A model generated the notes under the pieces. The model made no database searches. It saw only the letters and a program-made list of their open reading frames with translations, and was not told the DNA's origin. Shown in pieces: positions 1 to 6,385 of a stretch of DNA of 15,037 nt. Source of the stretch: Thiomargarita sp. Its GTDB lineage: Bacteria > Pseudomonadota > Gammaproteobacteria > Beggiatoales > Beggiatoaceae. The stretch spans positions 1-15,037 of the forward strand of contig DAOVZS010000039.1 of NCBI GenBank assembly GCA_030635005.1. Direction: 5' to 3'. Within the stretch, counting starts at the first letter, position 1. Every line of letters begins with the position of its first letter. The position numbers and the translations under genes are program-made.

Positions 1-1058
1 CTACAAAAGCACAAGAGATATTAACTAAAATACAAAATGGTGATTCTTTTGAAACCTTAGCACAAGAATTTTCCGATGATATTGGTAGCAAAAAACTAGG
101 CGGCGATTTAGGTTGGTTTGGACCTGGACAAATGGTGAAACCATTTGAAGCAGCGGTGCAGATACTTAAAGTAGGGGAAATCAGTGAATTAGTTCAAAGT
201 CAATTTGGATTTCATATTATCAAATTGGAAGCTATCAAGCCAGAAGTAATACGTCCCTTTGAAGAAGTGCGTGCTGAGTTAGAAAAAGATATGCAAACAG
301 AAGTCGTCGAATCTGAATTCTATGGACAAGTTGAACAATTTGCCACACTTGCTTATGAACATTCTGACACATTGGAAGTATTAACTGAAACACTCAATTT
401 AAAAAGCAAAAGTACAGAATTATTTAGTCGATTAGGAAGCCAAGAAAAAGGGTCTATTTTATCACATCAAAAAGTGATTAAGACTGCGTTCAGTCATGAA
501 ATTTTAATGGAAGGTTATAACAGTGAACCCATTAAAATCGGAGAACAACATCTTGTTGTGTTACGTTTAAAAGATCATGAATCTGCACAATTAAAACCAT
601 TAGATCAGGTCAAAGATAATATTATCGCTACATTAACACAAGAAAAAACAAAAGCGGACGCTGAAATTTTTGGTCAACGATTGATGGATGAAATCAAAGA
701 GAGTGGTGATCCTAATATTGTGATTCAAGCTTATGATGACTTATATTGGTCAACAGCACAGTGGGTGACCCGAACAGATACGCAGCATAATCCTACTATC
801 GTTAGTGATGCATTTAAAATGGGAACCCCCAGCACAAATAAAGCATTGTATCAAACAATAAGCTTAAATAATGGTGATTATGCCTTAATAGCAGTTTTAG
901 AAGTTAAAAATGGCACACTTCCCGACAAAGAAAAATCTAATACCAATAAGACTGCATTACAACAAGCCTTAGGGGAAAGCGAATTGACTCAATTTATATT
1001 AGGTTTAAAATCTATGGCTGAGATTCAAGATTATTATACTAAAGTATCTGAGGAATAA
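1..1058 (+). CDS. ppiD: PpiD-type peptidyl-prolyl isomerase / periplasmic folding factor, 3' part
   Basis: The gene runs in from the left edge; the frame is open from base 3 and gives 351 visible residues ending in TAA at 1056-1058. The first ~78 residues are the C-terminal two thirds of a parvulin (PpiC) domain. They show the family signatures GGDLGWFGPGQMVKPFE and FGFHIIKLE. About 270 residues follow without a second parvulin repeat. This fits PpiD, an inner-membrane-anchored chaperone with one parvulin domain and a long C-terminal arm. SurA instead has two parvulin repeats and a short tail. In the family, PpiD helps newly exported envelope proteins fold at the Sec translocon. The N-terminal membrane anchor and first chaperone domain would lie outside the window. 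The internal ATG at 132 is not the start, because the parvulin fold begins upstream of it. A hairpin and a probable terminator follow, so the gene is probably not co-transcribed with qmoA. Confidence 0.85.
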   Translation, partial: TKAQEILTKIQNGDSFETLAQEFSDDIGSKKLGGDLGWFGPGQMVKPFEAAVQILKVGEISELVQSQFGFHIIKLEAIKPEVIRPFEEVRAELEKDMQTEVVESEFYGQVEQFATLAYEHSDTLEVLTETLNLKSKSTELFSRLGSQEKGSILSHQKVIKTAFSHEILMEGYNSEPIKIGEQHLVVLRLKDHESAQLKPLDQVKDNIIATLTQEKTKADAEIFGQRLMDEIKESGDPNIVIQAYDDLYWSTAQWVTRTDTQHNPTIVSDAFKMGTPSTNKALYQTISLNNGDYALIAVLEVKNGTLPDKEKSNTNKTALQQALGESELTQFILGLKSMAEIQDYYTKVSEE

Positions 1059-1066
1059 ATTTCTCC

Positions 1067-1096
1067 ATCTTCCCTACTATCCTGTGGTGGGAAGAT
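1067..1096. repeat. Short palindrome downstream of ppiD
   Basis: ATCTTCCC at 1067-1074 is the exact reverse complement of GGGAAGAT at 1089-1096. Four inner pairs (ACTA with TGGT, one G-T wobble) extend the stem after one bulged T. No T-run follows directly, so it is a poor terminator by itself. It may protect the ppiD mRNA end or be a small dispersed repeat. Other C-left/G-right palindromes occur at later junctions. Confidence 0.55.
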
Positions 1097-1111
1097 CCTT
1101 TCTGAAAATCT

Positions 1112-1142
1112 AATCTTCTGATACATCATCAAGATTTTTTTT
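1112..1142 (+). terminator. Probable intrinsic terminator after ppiD
   Basis: AATCTT (1112-1117) pairs with AAGATT (1131-1136). Inside it, GAT (1120-1122) pairs with ATC (1128-1130) around a 5-base loop. A run of eight T (1135-1142) follows. The stem is AT-rich, so it may be weak. It lies 54 bases after the ppiD stop and 73 before the qmoA start. I see no convincing -35/-10 pair between the T-run and qmoA; only TATATT at 1157-1162 resembles a -10 box. Confidence 0.5.
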
Positions 1143-1204
1143 GTAGACTATTAGCTTATATTAATGTATCCTAATACACTCTCCTAACAGACATTATCAT
1201 TTGC

Positions 1205-1209
1205 GGAGG
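1205..1209 (+). promoter_or_regulatory. Shine-Dalgarno that fixes the qmoA start
   Basis: GGAGG at 1205-1209 sits six bases before the ATG at 1216. This perfect site selects 1216 over the in-frame TTG at 1201, which lies upstream of it. Confidence 0.85.
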
Positions 1210-1215
1210 AAAAGC

Positions 1216-2502
1216 ATGACAGATGTCGTTGCAACCAACCAAACTATTTTAGTTGTGGGTGGTGGAATTAGCGGGATGACCGCTGCGTTAGAAGCCGCTG
1301 AATGTGGCAAAGACGTGATATTGATTGAGAAAAAACCGTCTCTTGGCGGACGCGTTGCTCAGTTATATAAGTATTTTCCAAAAATGTGCCACCCAACTTG
1401 TGGTATGGAAATCAATTTACGTCGTATTAAAGCGAATCAAAAAATACGTATATTGACAATGGCGGAAGTGACAGAGATCACAGGAGATAGCGGTAATTAT
1501 TCTGTTAATCTCACAATATCACCACGTTATGTGACAGAAAATTGTACCAGCTGTGCTGCTTGTGGCGATGCTGTTGAAACAGAATTCGATGATGAACATA
1601 ATTATGGCTTGAAAAAGCGTAAAGGTGCTTATTTACCATTTTTAATGGCTTATCCACAACAATATGTCATAGATCCTCGTCTTATTGGAACAGCAGATGC
1701 TGATAAAGCAAAATCTGTTTGTAAATATGATGCGATTAATTTAGAGATGCAGGAAGAAACCTTAACATTGAATGTGGGTGCTATTATTTGGGCGACTGGA
1801 TGGAAACCCTTTGATGCTAATAAAATTCAAGCGTACGGTTATGATCGTATACCTAATGTTATTACCAGTGTTGAGCTAGAACGTATGATGGATCCTACTG
1901 GACCTACAGGGGGCAAAATATTACGTCCTTCTGATGGAAAAGAGGCAAAAGATATCGCCTTTATTCAATGTGCAGGATCACGTGATCGTAATTATCTCAA
2001 ACATTGTTCACGTATTTGTTGCACCGCTACCTTAAAACACACCACTTATGTGCGTGAGCAATACGGTGATGAGGGTAAATCTACTATTTATTATATTGAT
2101 ATTCGAGCCATTGATCGTTTTGAAGATTTGTATCATAAAACAAAAGCAGATAAAACGGTATCATTCTTAAAATCTAAAGTTGCTAATATTACACAAGATA
2201 AAACCACTGCTAATCCTATATTACATGGGGTAAATACAGAAGGTTATCAGCGTTACACTAATGCACATGAGTTGGTGGTGTTAGCTATTGGTATGGAACC
2301 CAGTGTTGATTTTAAACAATTAGGGGTTAATCTCAGTATCAATGAACATGGTTTTATTGAAAATGATCCCAGCAATGGTGGCATGTTTGGTGCGGGTGTT
2401 GCGACAGATGCGCTAGATGTTAATCGTGCTGTACAAAGTGCAACCGCCAGTGCATTGCGTGCGATTCAAGTCGTTAATCAAGTCGCCACCGCGGAGGGTT
2501 AA
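1216..2502 (+). CDS. qmoA: QmoA, HdrA-like FAD/iron-sulfur flavoprotein
   Basis: The protein has 428 residues, close to QmoA and well short of full HdrA (~650). The start is the ATG behind a perfect GGAGG. Residues 11-40 form a dinucleotide-binding fold with GGGISG at 15-20 and an acidic end near E38. KMCHPTCGMEINLRR carries C58 and C62. NCTSCAACGD carries C110, C113 and C116, with a further Cys at 169. QCAGSRD (C252) and HCSRICC (C264, C268, C269) are hallmark HdrA/QmoA motifs, and the C-terminal GAGVATDALDVNRAVQSA closes the FAD site. In known systems QmoA/B link APS reductase (AMP + sulfite to or from APS) to the electron-transport chain in the cytoplasm. In a sulfur oxidizer, electrons would flow from APS reductase to Qmo; that direction is inferred. 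The stop lies five bases before qmoB, whose ribosome-binding site falls inside the last qmoA codons, so the two are co-transcribed and probably translationally coupled. Confidence 0.95.
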   Translation: MTDVVATNQTILVVGGGISGMTAALEAAECGKDVILIEKKPSLGGRVAQLYKYFPKMCHPTCGMEINLRRIKANQKIRILTMAEVTEITGDSGNYSVNLTISPRYVTENCTSCAACGDAVETEFDDEHNYGLKKRKGAYLPFLMAYPQQYVIDPRLIGTADADKAKSVCKYDAINLEMQEETLTLNVGAIIWATGWKPFDANKIQAYGYDRIPNVITSVELERMMDPTGPTGGKILRPSDGKEAKDIAFIQCAGSRDRNYLKHCSRICCTATLKHTTYVREQYGDEGKSTIYYIDIRAIDRFEDLYHKTKADKTVSFLKSKVANITQDKTTANPILHGVNTEGYQRYTNAHELVVLAIGMEPSVDFKQLGVNLSINEHGFIENDPSNGGMFGAGVATDALDVNRAVQSATASALRAIQVVNQVATAEG

Positions 2503-2507
2503 ACAAA

Positions 2508-4763
2508 ATGGCAGATAAGAAGAAATTAGGGGCTTATATTTGCAAAGGATGTGGCATTTCAGAGCGTCTGGATATTGATGAACTTGCCAAAATTGCTAAA
2601 AGTGATGGTAAAGTTGCTATCGCCAAACAGCATGATTTTCTCTGTAATAGTGATGGCGTCAAAATGATTCAAGCCGATATTGATGCGGGTGAAGTGAGTC
2701 ATATAGTAATTGCTGCCTGTTCTAGACGTGCTAAAACAGATGCTTTTCGTTTTGATAATGTAGCGATTGCCCGTACTAATTTGCGCGAAGGCGTTATTTG
2801 GGTACGCCCTGATACTGAGGATGCTAAAGAAACCACTCAGGAAATGGCAGAAGACTATATCCGTATGGGATGTGCTGAAGTCAAATTTATGACTTTGCCA
2901 AGTGCCAGCGGTGAACAAGGACGTGTTGATCATGTTTTGGTAGTTGGAGGTGGATTTACAGGTTTAACAGCAGCTCTTGAAATTGCTAAAGCAGGTTATT
3001 TAGCCACAATTGTAGAAAAAACAGGGGCGTTAGGGGGCACAGCTGCACAATTATATAAACGTACGCCAGTGCGTTCTCCTTTTGCTGATCCACAAGATAA
3101 TGGCATTGCAGATTTAATCCAACAAATTGAATCCAACGATAAAATCACCGTGCATTTGAATGCGACTGTGAGCAAAACAGAAGGCGCACCAGGGCGTTTT
3201 AATGCTGATATTAGTCCTGACATAGGTACAAAGACATTTGGTTCAATCATTCAAGCCAGTGGATTTACACCTTACGATGCAACTCAATTACCAGAGTTTT
3301 CTTATGGCAAAACGCCTGATGTGGTAGATCAATTGGGTTTAGAAGCGTTAGCAAAAGAAGCGAATGGGGGGGCTATCAAACGGCCTTCAGATGGGAAAGA
3401 GGTTAAAAACGTCGTTTTTGTCCAATGTGCAGGACAACGCAGTGAAAAAGAAGGGCATTTATCCTACTGTTCGGGGCATTGTTGCATGACAAGCGTCAAA
3501 CAAGCGATGTATTTTAAAGACGCAAACCCTACTGTAGATGCGATGGTCATTTATACAGAATTGCGTATGCCTGGAGCCGCTGGTGAGGATTTTTATCGTA
3601 ATGGTCAAGATAAAGGCGTGACTTTTACAAAAGGTATTGTGAGCGAAGTGGTGTCAGAAGCGGGTAAAGTCTCTGTAAAATTCAAAGATTTAATTCTGAA
3701 TGAAGAAGTTGATCTGGAAAGTGATTTAGTCGTTTTAGCAACGGGTATGGTGGCTAATTCTGGTATTGACAGTGAAATTCTGCTTACCGAAGAAGACGAA
3801 AAAACCGAAGAAAAAGCAGAAGAAAAAACAGAAGAAAAAACAATCATTCCAATTGTGCCCGCAGAATCTATTCTCAACTTAGAATATCGACAAGGCCCCG
3901 ATTTACCCCAATTGGTTAATGGCTTTACAGATTCACATTTTATCTGTTTCCCTTATGAAACACGTCGCACGGGTATTTATGCAGCAGGACCTGTACGTCG
4001 TCCTATGGATATGGCACAAGCCACAGAAGATGCCACCGGCGCTGCTTTAAAAGCGATTCAAGCTTTGGAAAATGCGGGGATAGGACGTGCTGCACATCCA
4101 CGTTCTGGTGATTTGAGTTTTCCAATATTTCGAAAAGAGGGTTGTACACAATGTAAACGGTGTACTGTTGAATGTCCTTTTGGGGCTATTAATGAAGATG
4201 AAAAAGGATATCCCCAATTTAATGAGGCACGTTGTCGACGTTGTGGTACGTGTATGGGTGCTTGTCCTGTTCGTGTTATTTCGTTTGAAAATTACTCCGT
4301 GGAAACTGTTGGGCAAGCCATTAAATCGGTCGATATGCCCGATGAGTTTGATGAAAAACCACGCCTCCTTGTCTTAGCGTGTGAAAATGATGCTTATCCT
4401 GCTTTAGATATGGCTGGCATGACGCGACGGGAATATAGTGCTTTTGTACGTATTATACCTGTACGTTGCTTAGGTTCTGTAAATACAATTTGGATCAGTG
4501 ATGCTTTGAATAGTGGTTATGATGGTATTATTCTGATGGGCTGCCAAAAAGGTGATGATTATCAATGTCATTTTGTCAAAGGTTCAGAAATGGCACACTA
4601 TCGCATGAGTAAAATCGGTGATACATTACAACAATTGCAGCTAGAAACTGAGCGGGTGCAAACTTACGAAATTGCCATTACCGATATGGAACGTGTTCCC
4701 AAAATAATCAATGATATGGCAGCAACCATTGAAAAAATTGGCATGAATCCCTTTAAATTCTAA
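2508..4763 (+). CDS. qmoB: QmoB, HdrA-like flavoprotein with ferredoxin and MvhD-like domains
   Basis: The protein has 751 residues. Residues 1-135 are the QmoB N-terminal module, with CKGCG (C12, C15), C46 and C71. Residues 142-500 are an HdrA-like FAD domain with GGGFTG at 147-152, QCAGQRS (C307) and YCSGHCC (C321, C325, C326). Residues 540-592 hold two [4Fe-4S] motifs: C546/C549/C552/C556 and C576/C579/C582/C586. Residues 618-751 resemble MvhD/FlpD, with C624, C654, C679 and C687 as likely ligands of its cluster. This order matches QmoB, which moves electrons between QmoA/APS reductase and the HdrBC- or QmoC-type partner. GGAGGG at 2493-2498 lies nine bases before the ATG. A low-complexity Glu/Lys insert (about 428-445) lies in the variable linker before the conserved FPYETRRTGIYAAG block; it is encoded by a 12-base tandem repeat. 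Confidence 0.95.
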   Translation: MADKKKLGAYICKGCGISERLDIDELAKIAKSDGKVAIAKQHDFLCNSDGVKMIQADIDAGEVSHIVIAACSRRAKTDAFRFDNVAIARTNLREGVIWVRPDTEDAKETTQEMAEDYIRMGCAEVKFMTLPSASGEQGRVDHVLVVGGGFTGLTAALEIAKAGYLATIVEKTGALGGTAAQLYKRTPVRSPFADPQDNGIADLIQQIESNDKITVHLNATVSKTEGAPGRFNADISPDIGTKTFGSIIQASGFTPYDATQLPEFSYGKTPDVVDQLGLEALAKEANGGAIKRPSDGKEVKNVVFVQCAGQRSEKEGHLSYCSGHCCMTSVKQAMYFKDANPTVDAMVIYTELRMPGAAGEDFYRNGQDKGVTFTKGIVSEVVSEAGKVSVKFKDLILNEEVDLESDLVVLATGMVANSGIDSEILLTEEDEKTEEKAEEKTEEKTIIPIVPAESILNLEYRQGPDLPQLVNGFTDSHFICFPYETRRTGIYAAGPVRRPMDMAQATEDATGAALKAIQALENAGIGRAAHPRSGDLSFPIFRKEGCTQCKRCTVECPFGAINEDEKGYPQFNEARCRRCGTCMGACPVRVISFENYSVETVGQAIKSVDMPDEFDEKPRLLVLACENDAYPALDMAGMTRREYSAFVRIIPVRCLGSVNTIWISDALNSGYDGIILMGCQKGDDYQCHFVKGSEMAHYRMSKIGDTLQQLQLETERVQTYEIAITDMERVPKIINDMAATIEKIGMNPFKF
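3795..3842 (+). repeat. 12-base tandem repeat inside qmoB
   Basis: Four consecutive 12-base units encode D-E-K-T, EEKA, EEKT and EEKT. The first (3795-3806) is degenerate; the other three begin at 3807, 3819 and 3831. The last two units are identical. Because the unit is a multiple of three, copy-number change would lengthen or shorten a charged linker without shifting the frame. Confidence 0.9.
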
Positions 4764-4770
4764 TTTTTTT

Positions 4771-4800
4771 TCGTTCCTACCCTTTTATTTGTGGGAACGA
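4771..4800. repeat. REP-like palindrome between qmoB and hdrC
   Basis: TCGTTCCTAC (4771-4780) and GTGGGAACGA (4791-4800) form a 10-bp stem with one G-T wobble and a 10-base loop. Eight T lie on the 5' side (4764-4771), not the 3' side, so this is not a plus-strand intrinsic terminator. The arms resemble the dispersed CGTTCCCAC/GTGGGAACG palindromes I recall from Beggiatoa-like and other bacterial genomes (recalled, not checked). The hdrC ribosome-binding site begins at the next base, so the hairpin could tune or stabilise the hdrCB part of the message. Confidence 0.7.
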
Positions 4801-4806
4801 GAGAGG
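4801..4806 (+). promoter_or_regulatory. Shine-Dalgarno that fixes the hdrC start
   Basis: GAGAGG at 4801-4806 is eight bases before the GTG at 4815. It supports 4815 over the in-frame GTG at 4791, which lies inside the hairpin arm and has no ribosome-binding site. Confidence 0.75.
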
Positions 4807-4814
4807 TATCAGCA

Positions 4815-5420
4815 GTGAGTGAACAATACCGCAACAATTTTCTGCGCGAAGTGGAAGCCAACGTAGAAGAAGGTGAGTGGGTTAAAAGATGTATGCAATG
4901 TGGGGTATGTAGTGGATCATGTCCCTTGGGTCCCCATTGGGAACATCCCCCCCAAGAACTTTTTATGATGATTCGTGCGGGTAAGCGTGATGAAGTCCTT
5001 AAATCCTCTTCTATGTGGATGTGTACTTCTTGTTATAACTGTATTGCACGTTGCCCCCGTGAGTTACCCATTACCCATATTATGCATGGTTTAGCACATT
5101 ATGCGGAACGACTTGGGCTTGCACCAAAAAATCAGCAAACTAACAAATTTGCTCAGAGATTTTGGAACAATTTATCCAAAACAGGACGCGTTAATGAACT
5201 CAAATTGACTTTGAGTTTTTACTTCATGAATGGCTTTATGGCAGGAGTAAAAATGTCCCTAAACATGCAAAAAGTGGGATTAGGGATGCTTCTATCTAAG
5301 CGTTTGAATCCTTTTGAAATTCTAGGCGGACATGGCTGTAAAGACAGCAAAGGGTTGCAGGCTATTTTGAAAAAAGCCCGTGAAATTGAAGACGCAAAAA
5401 TTGCAAAATTCCAAGGCTAA
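4815..5420 (+). CDS. hdrC: HdrC-like iron-sulfur subunit
   Basis: The protein has 201 residues from a GTG start. It carries two [4Fe-4S] motifs of the HdrC type: CMQCGVCSGSCP (C26, C29, C32, C36) and CTSCYNCIARCP (C70, C73, C76, C80). In the family, HdrC passes electrons between an HdrA-type flavoprotein and HdrB. QmoC normally combines this HdrC module with a heme-binding membrane domain. Here the protein ends after a moderately hydrophobic, Met/Phe-rich helical stretch (about 124-160) that is not a clear membrane helix. No HdrE/NarI-like membrane subunit follows. The gene lies 51 bases after qmoB, across a palindrome, and six bases before hdrB. A run of seven C at 4947-4953 encodes P45-P46 and could be slippage-prone. 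Confidence 0.93.
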   Translation: MSEQYRNNFLREVEANVEEGEWVKRCMQCGVCSGSCPLGPHWEHPPQELFMMIRAGKRDEVLKSSSMWMCTSCYNCIARCPRELPITHIMHGLAHYAERLGLAPKNQQTNKFAQRFWNNLSKTGRVNELKLTLSFYFMNGFMAGVKMSLNMQKVGLGMLLSKRLNPFEILGGHGCKDSKGLQAILKKAREIEDAKIAKFQG

Positions 5421-5426
5421 AATATT

Positions 5427-6329
5427 ATGGCGAAGCATAACTACTCCTTTTACCCAGGTTGCTCTTCACAAAAGGGGGCTTCCTCTTCTAACCAATTACG
5501 CTCAACACAAACCATTTGTGAAGAGTTAGATATTCAACTTAATGATATTCCAGATTGGAATTGCTGTTCTGCTTCTATTGGTTATGCGGGAGGCGGTGAA
5601 TTACCACGTCTAGCCTTATCTGCACGTAACATTGCCTTATCTGAACAAGCCCATCCAGATCAAGATATTGTGGCAACTTGTGCTGCATGTTGGTTAGCCA
5701 CTCGTGAAGCAAATGATCGTTTAAATGAAAATAGTGGTTTATTGGCAAACACCAATGAAGCTTTAAAAGCAGGCGGTTTAACTTTTAAAGGTAATAAAAA
5801 AATTCGTCATTTTGTTGAAATATTGATTGAGGATATTGGTTATGAAGGATTAAAAAAACCTGTTACAAAGCCATTAGAAGGCATCAAGATTGCTGGATAT
5901 GTAGGTTGTCAAACTAATCGCCCATTTGGTATTGATGGTGAATCTTTTGAAAATCCTCTCTATTTAGATAAATTGATAGAAACATTGGGCGCTGAACCTG
6001 TTGAAAACTACGAGAAGAAAGTATCTTGTTGTGGGGGTGCACTCATGTTTTCAGAACCTGAAAAAAGCCAAGCTTTGGTAAAAGATATCATTGAATCGGC
6101 TTATGATGGCGGTGCTGATATGATTGTCACTCCTTGTCCAGTCTGTCAATTGAATGTTGAAGTATATCAAGAACAAATCAACAAAAAATATGGGACTAAA
6201 TTTAATATTCCATCAGTATATTATAGTACTTTAATGAGCGTCGCTTATGGTAGAAGTGCTCAAGATGCTGCTTTAAATGGACAAGTTATCAGAGCGATCA
6301 AGTTAGAAGAAATCGCTGCGAAATCGTAA
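5427..6329 (+). CDS. hdrB: HdrB-like CCG-domain subunit
   Basis: The protein has 300 residues and two CCG (cysteine-rich) domains. The first uses C12, C46-C47 and C85/C88 (CAAC); the second uses C161, C201-C202 and C237/C240 (CPVC). All ten cysteines are present. In methanogen heterodisulfide reductase this arrangement binds two noncubane [4Fe-4S] clusters that cleave a disulfide. DsrK, which acts on DsrC, is related. A thiol/disulfide or DsrC-like partner is therefore plausible here, but that is inference. The gene follows hdrC by six bases with a weak AAGG site (5413-5416), so coupling to hdrC is likely. It is the last Hdr/Qmo gene; a regulator begins 56 bases on. Confidence 0.95.
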   Translation: MAKHNYSFYPGCSSQKGASSSNQLRSTQTICEELDIQLNDIPDWNCCSASIGYAGGGELPRLALSARNIALSEQAHPDQDIVATCAACWLATREANDRLNENSGLLANTNEALKAGGLTFKGNKKIRHFVEILIEDIGYEGLKKPVTKPLEGIKIAGYVGCQTNRPFGIDGESFENPLYLDKLIETLGAEPVENYEKKVSCCGGALMFSEPEKSQALVKDIIESAYDGGADMIVTPCPVCQLNVEVYQEQINKKYGTKFNIPSVYYSTLMSVAYGRSAQDAALNGQVIRAIKLEEIAAKS

Positions 6330-6353
6330 CGCAAACATTTGAACATAACCCTA

Positions 6354-6377
6354 CCTTCCCCAGAAAATGGGGGGGGG
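6354..6377 (+). promoter_or_regulatory. G9 tract and hairpin covering the cyclase ribosome-binding site
   Basis: Nine consecutive G (6369-6377) end eight bases before the ATG at 6386 and are the only Shine-Dalgarno-like sequence there. CCTTCCCC (6354-6361) can pair with eight of these G (two G-T wobbles) around the loop AGAAAAT. That would mask the site. A nine-G run in AT-rich DNA is also prone to length change by replication slippage. Confidence 0.55.
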
Positions 6378-6385
6378 ATACTGCT

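Noticed and set aside
1201..1215. TTG at 1201 as qmoA start
   Set aside because: The GGAGG at 1205-1209 lies downstream of it and sits ideally before the ATG at 1216, whose product matches the QmoA N-terminus.
2559..4377. Open frames on the minus strand (2559-2933, 2996-3250, 3605-3877, 4047-4316) and plus-strand 4168-4377 inside qmoB
   Set aside because: They are shadows of the conserved qmoB frame, with low-complexity translations and no recognisable domains.
4764..4800. Intrinsic terminator after qmoB
   Set aside because: The T-run precedes the stem on the plus strand and reads as an A-run after it on the minus strand. hdrCB also clearly belongs with qmoAB.
4791..4814. GTG at 4791 as hdrC start
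   Set aside because: It lies in the 3' arm of the hairpin and has no ribosome-binding site. GTG 4815 has GAGAGG eight bases before it.
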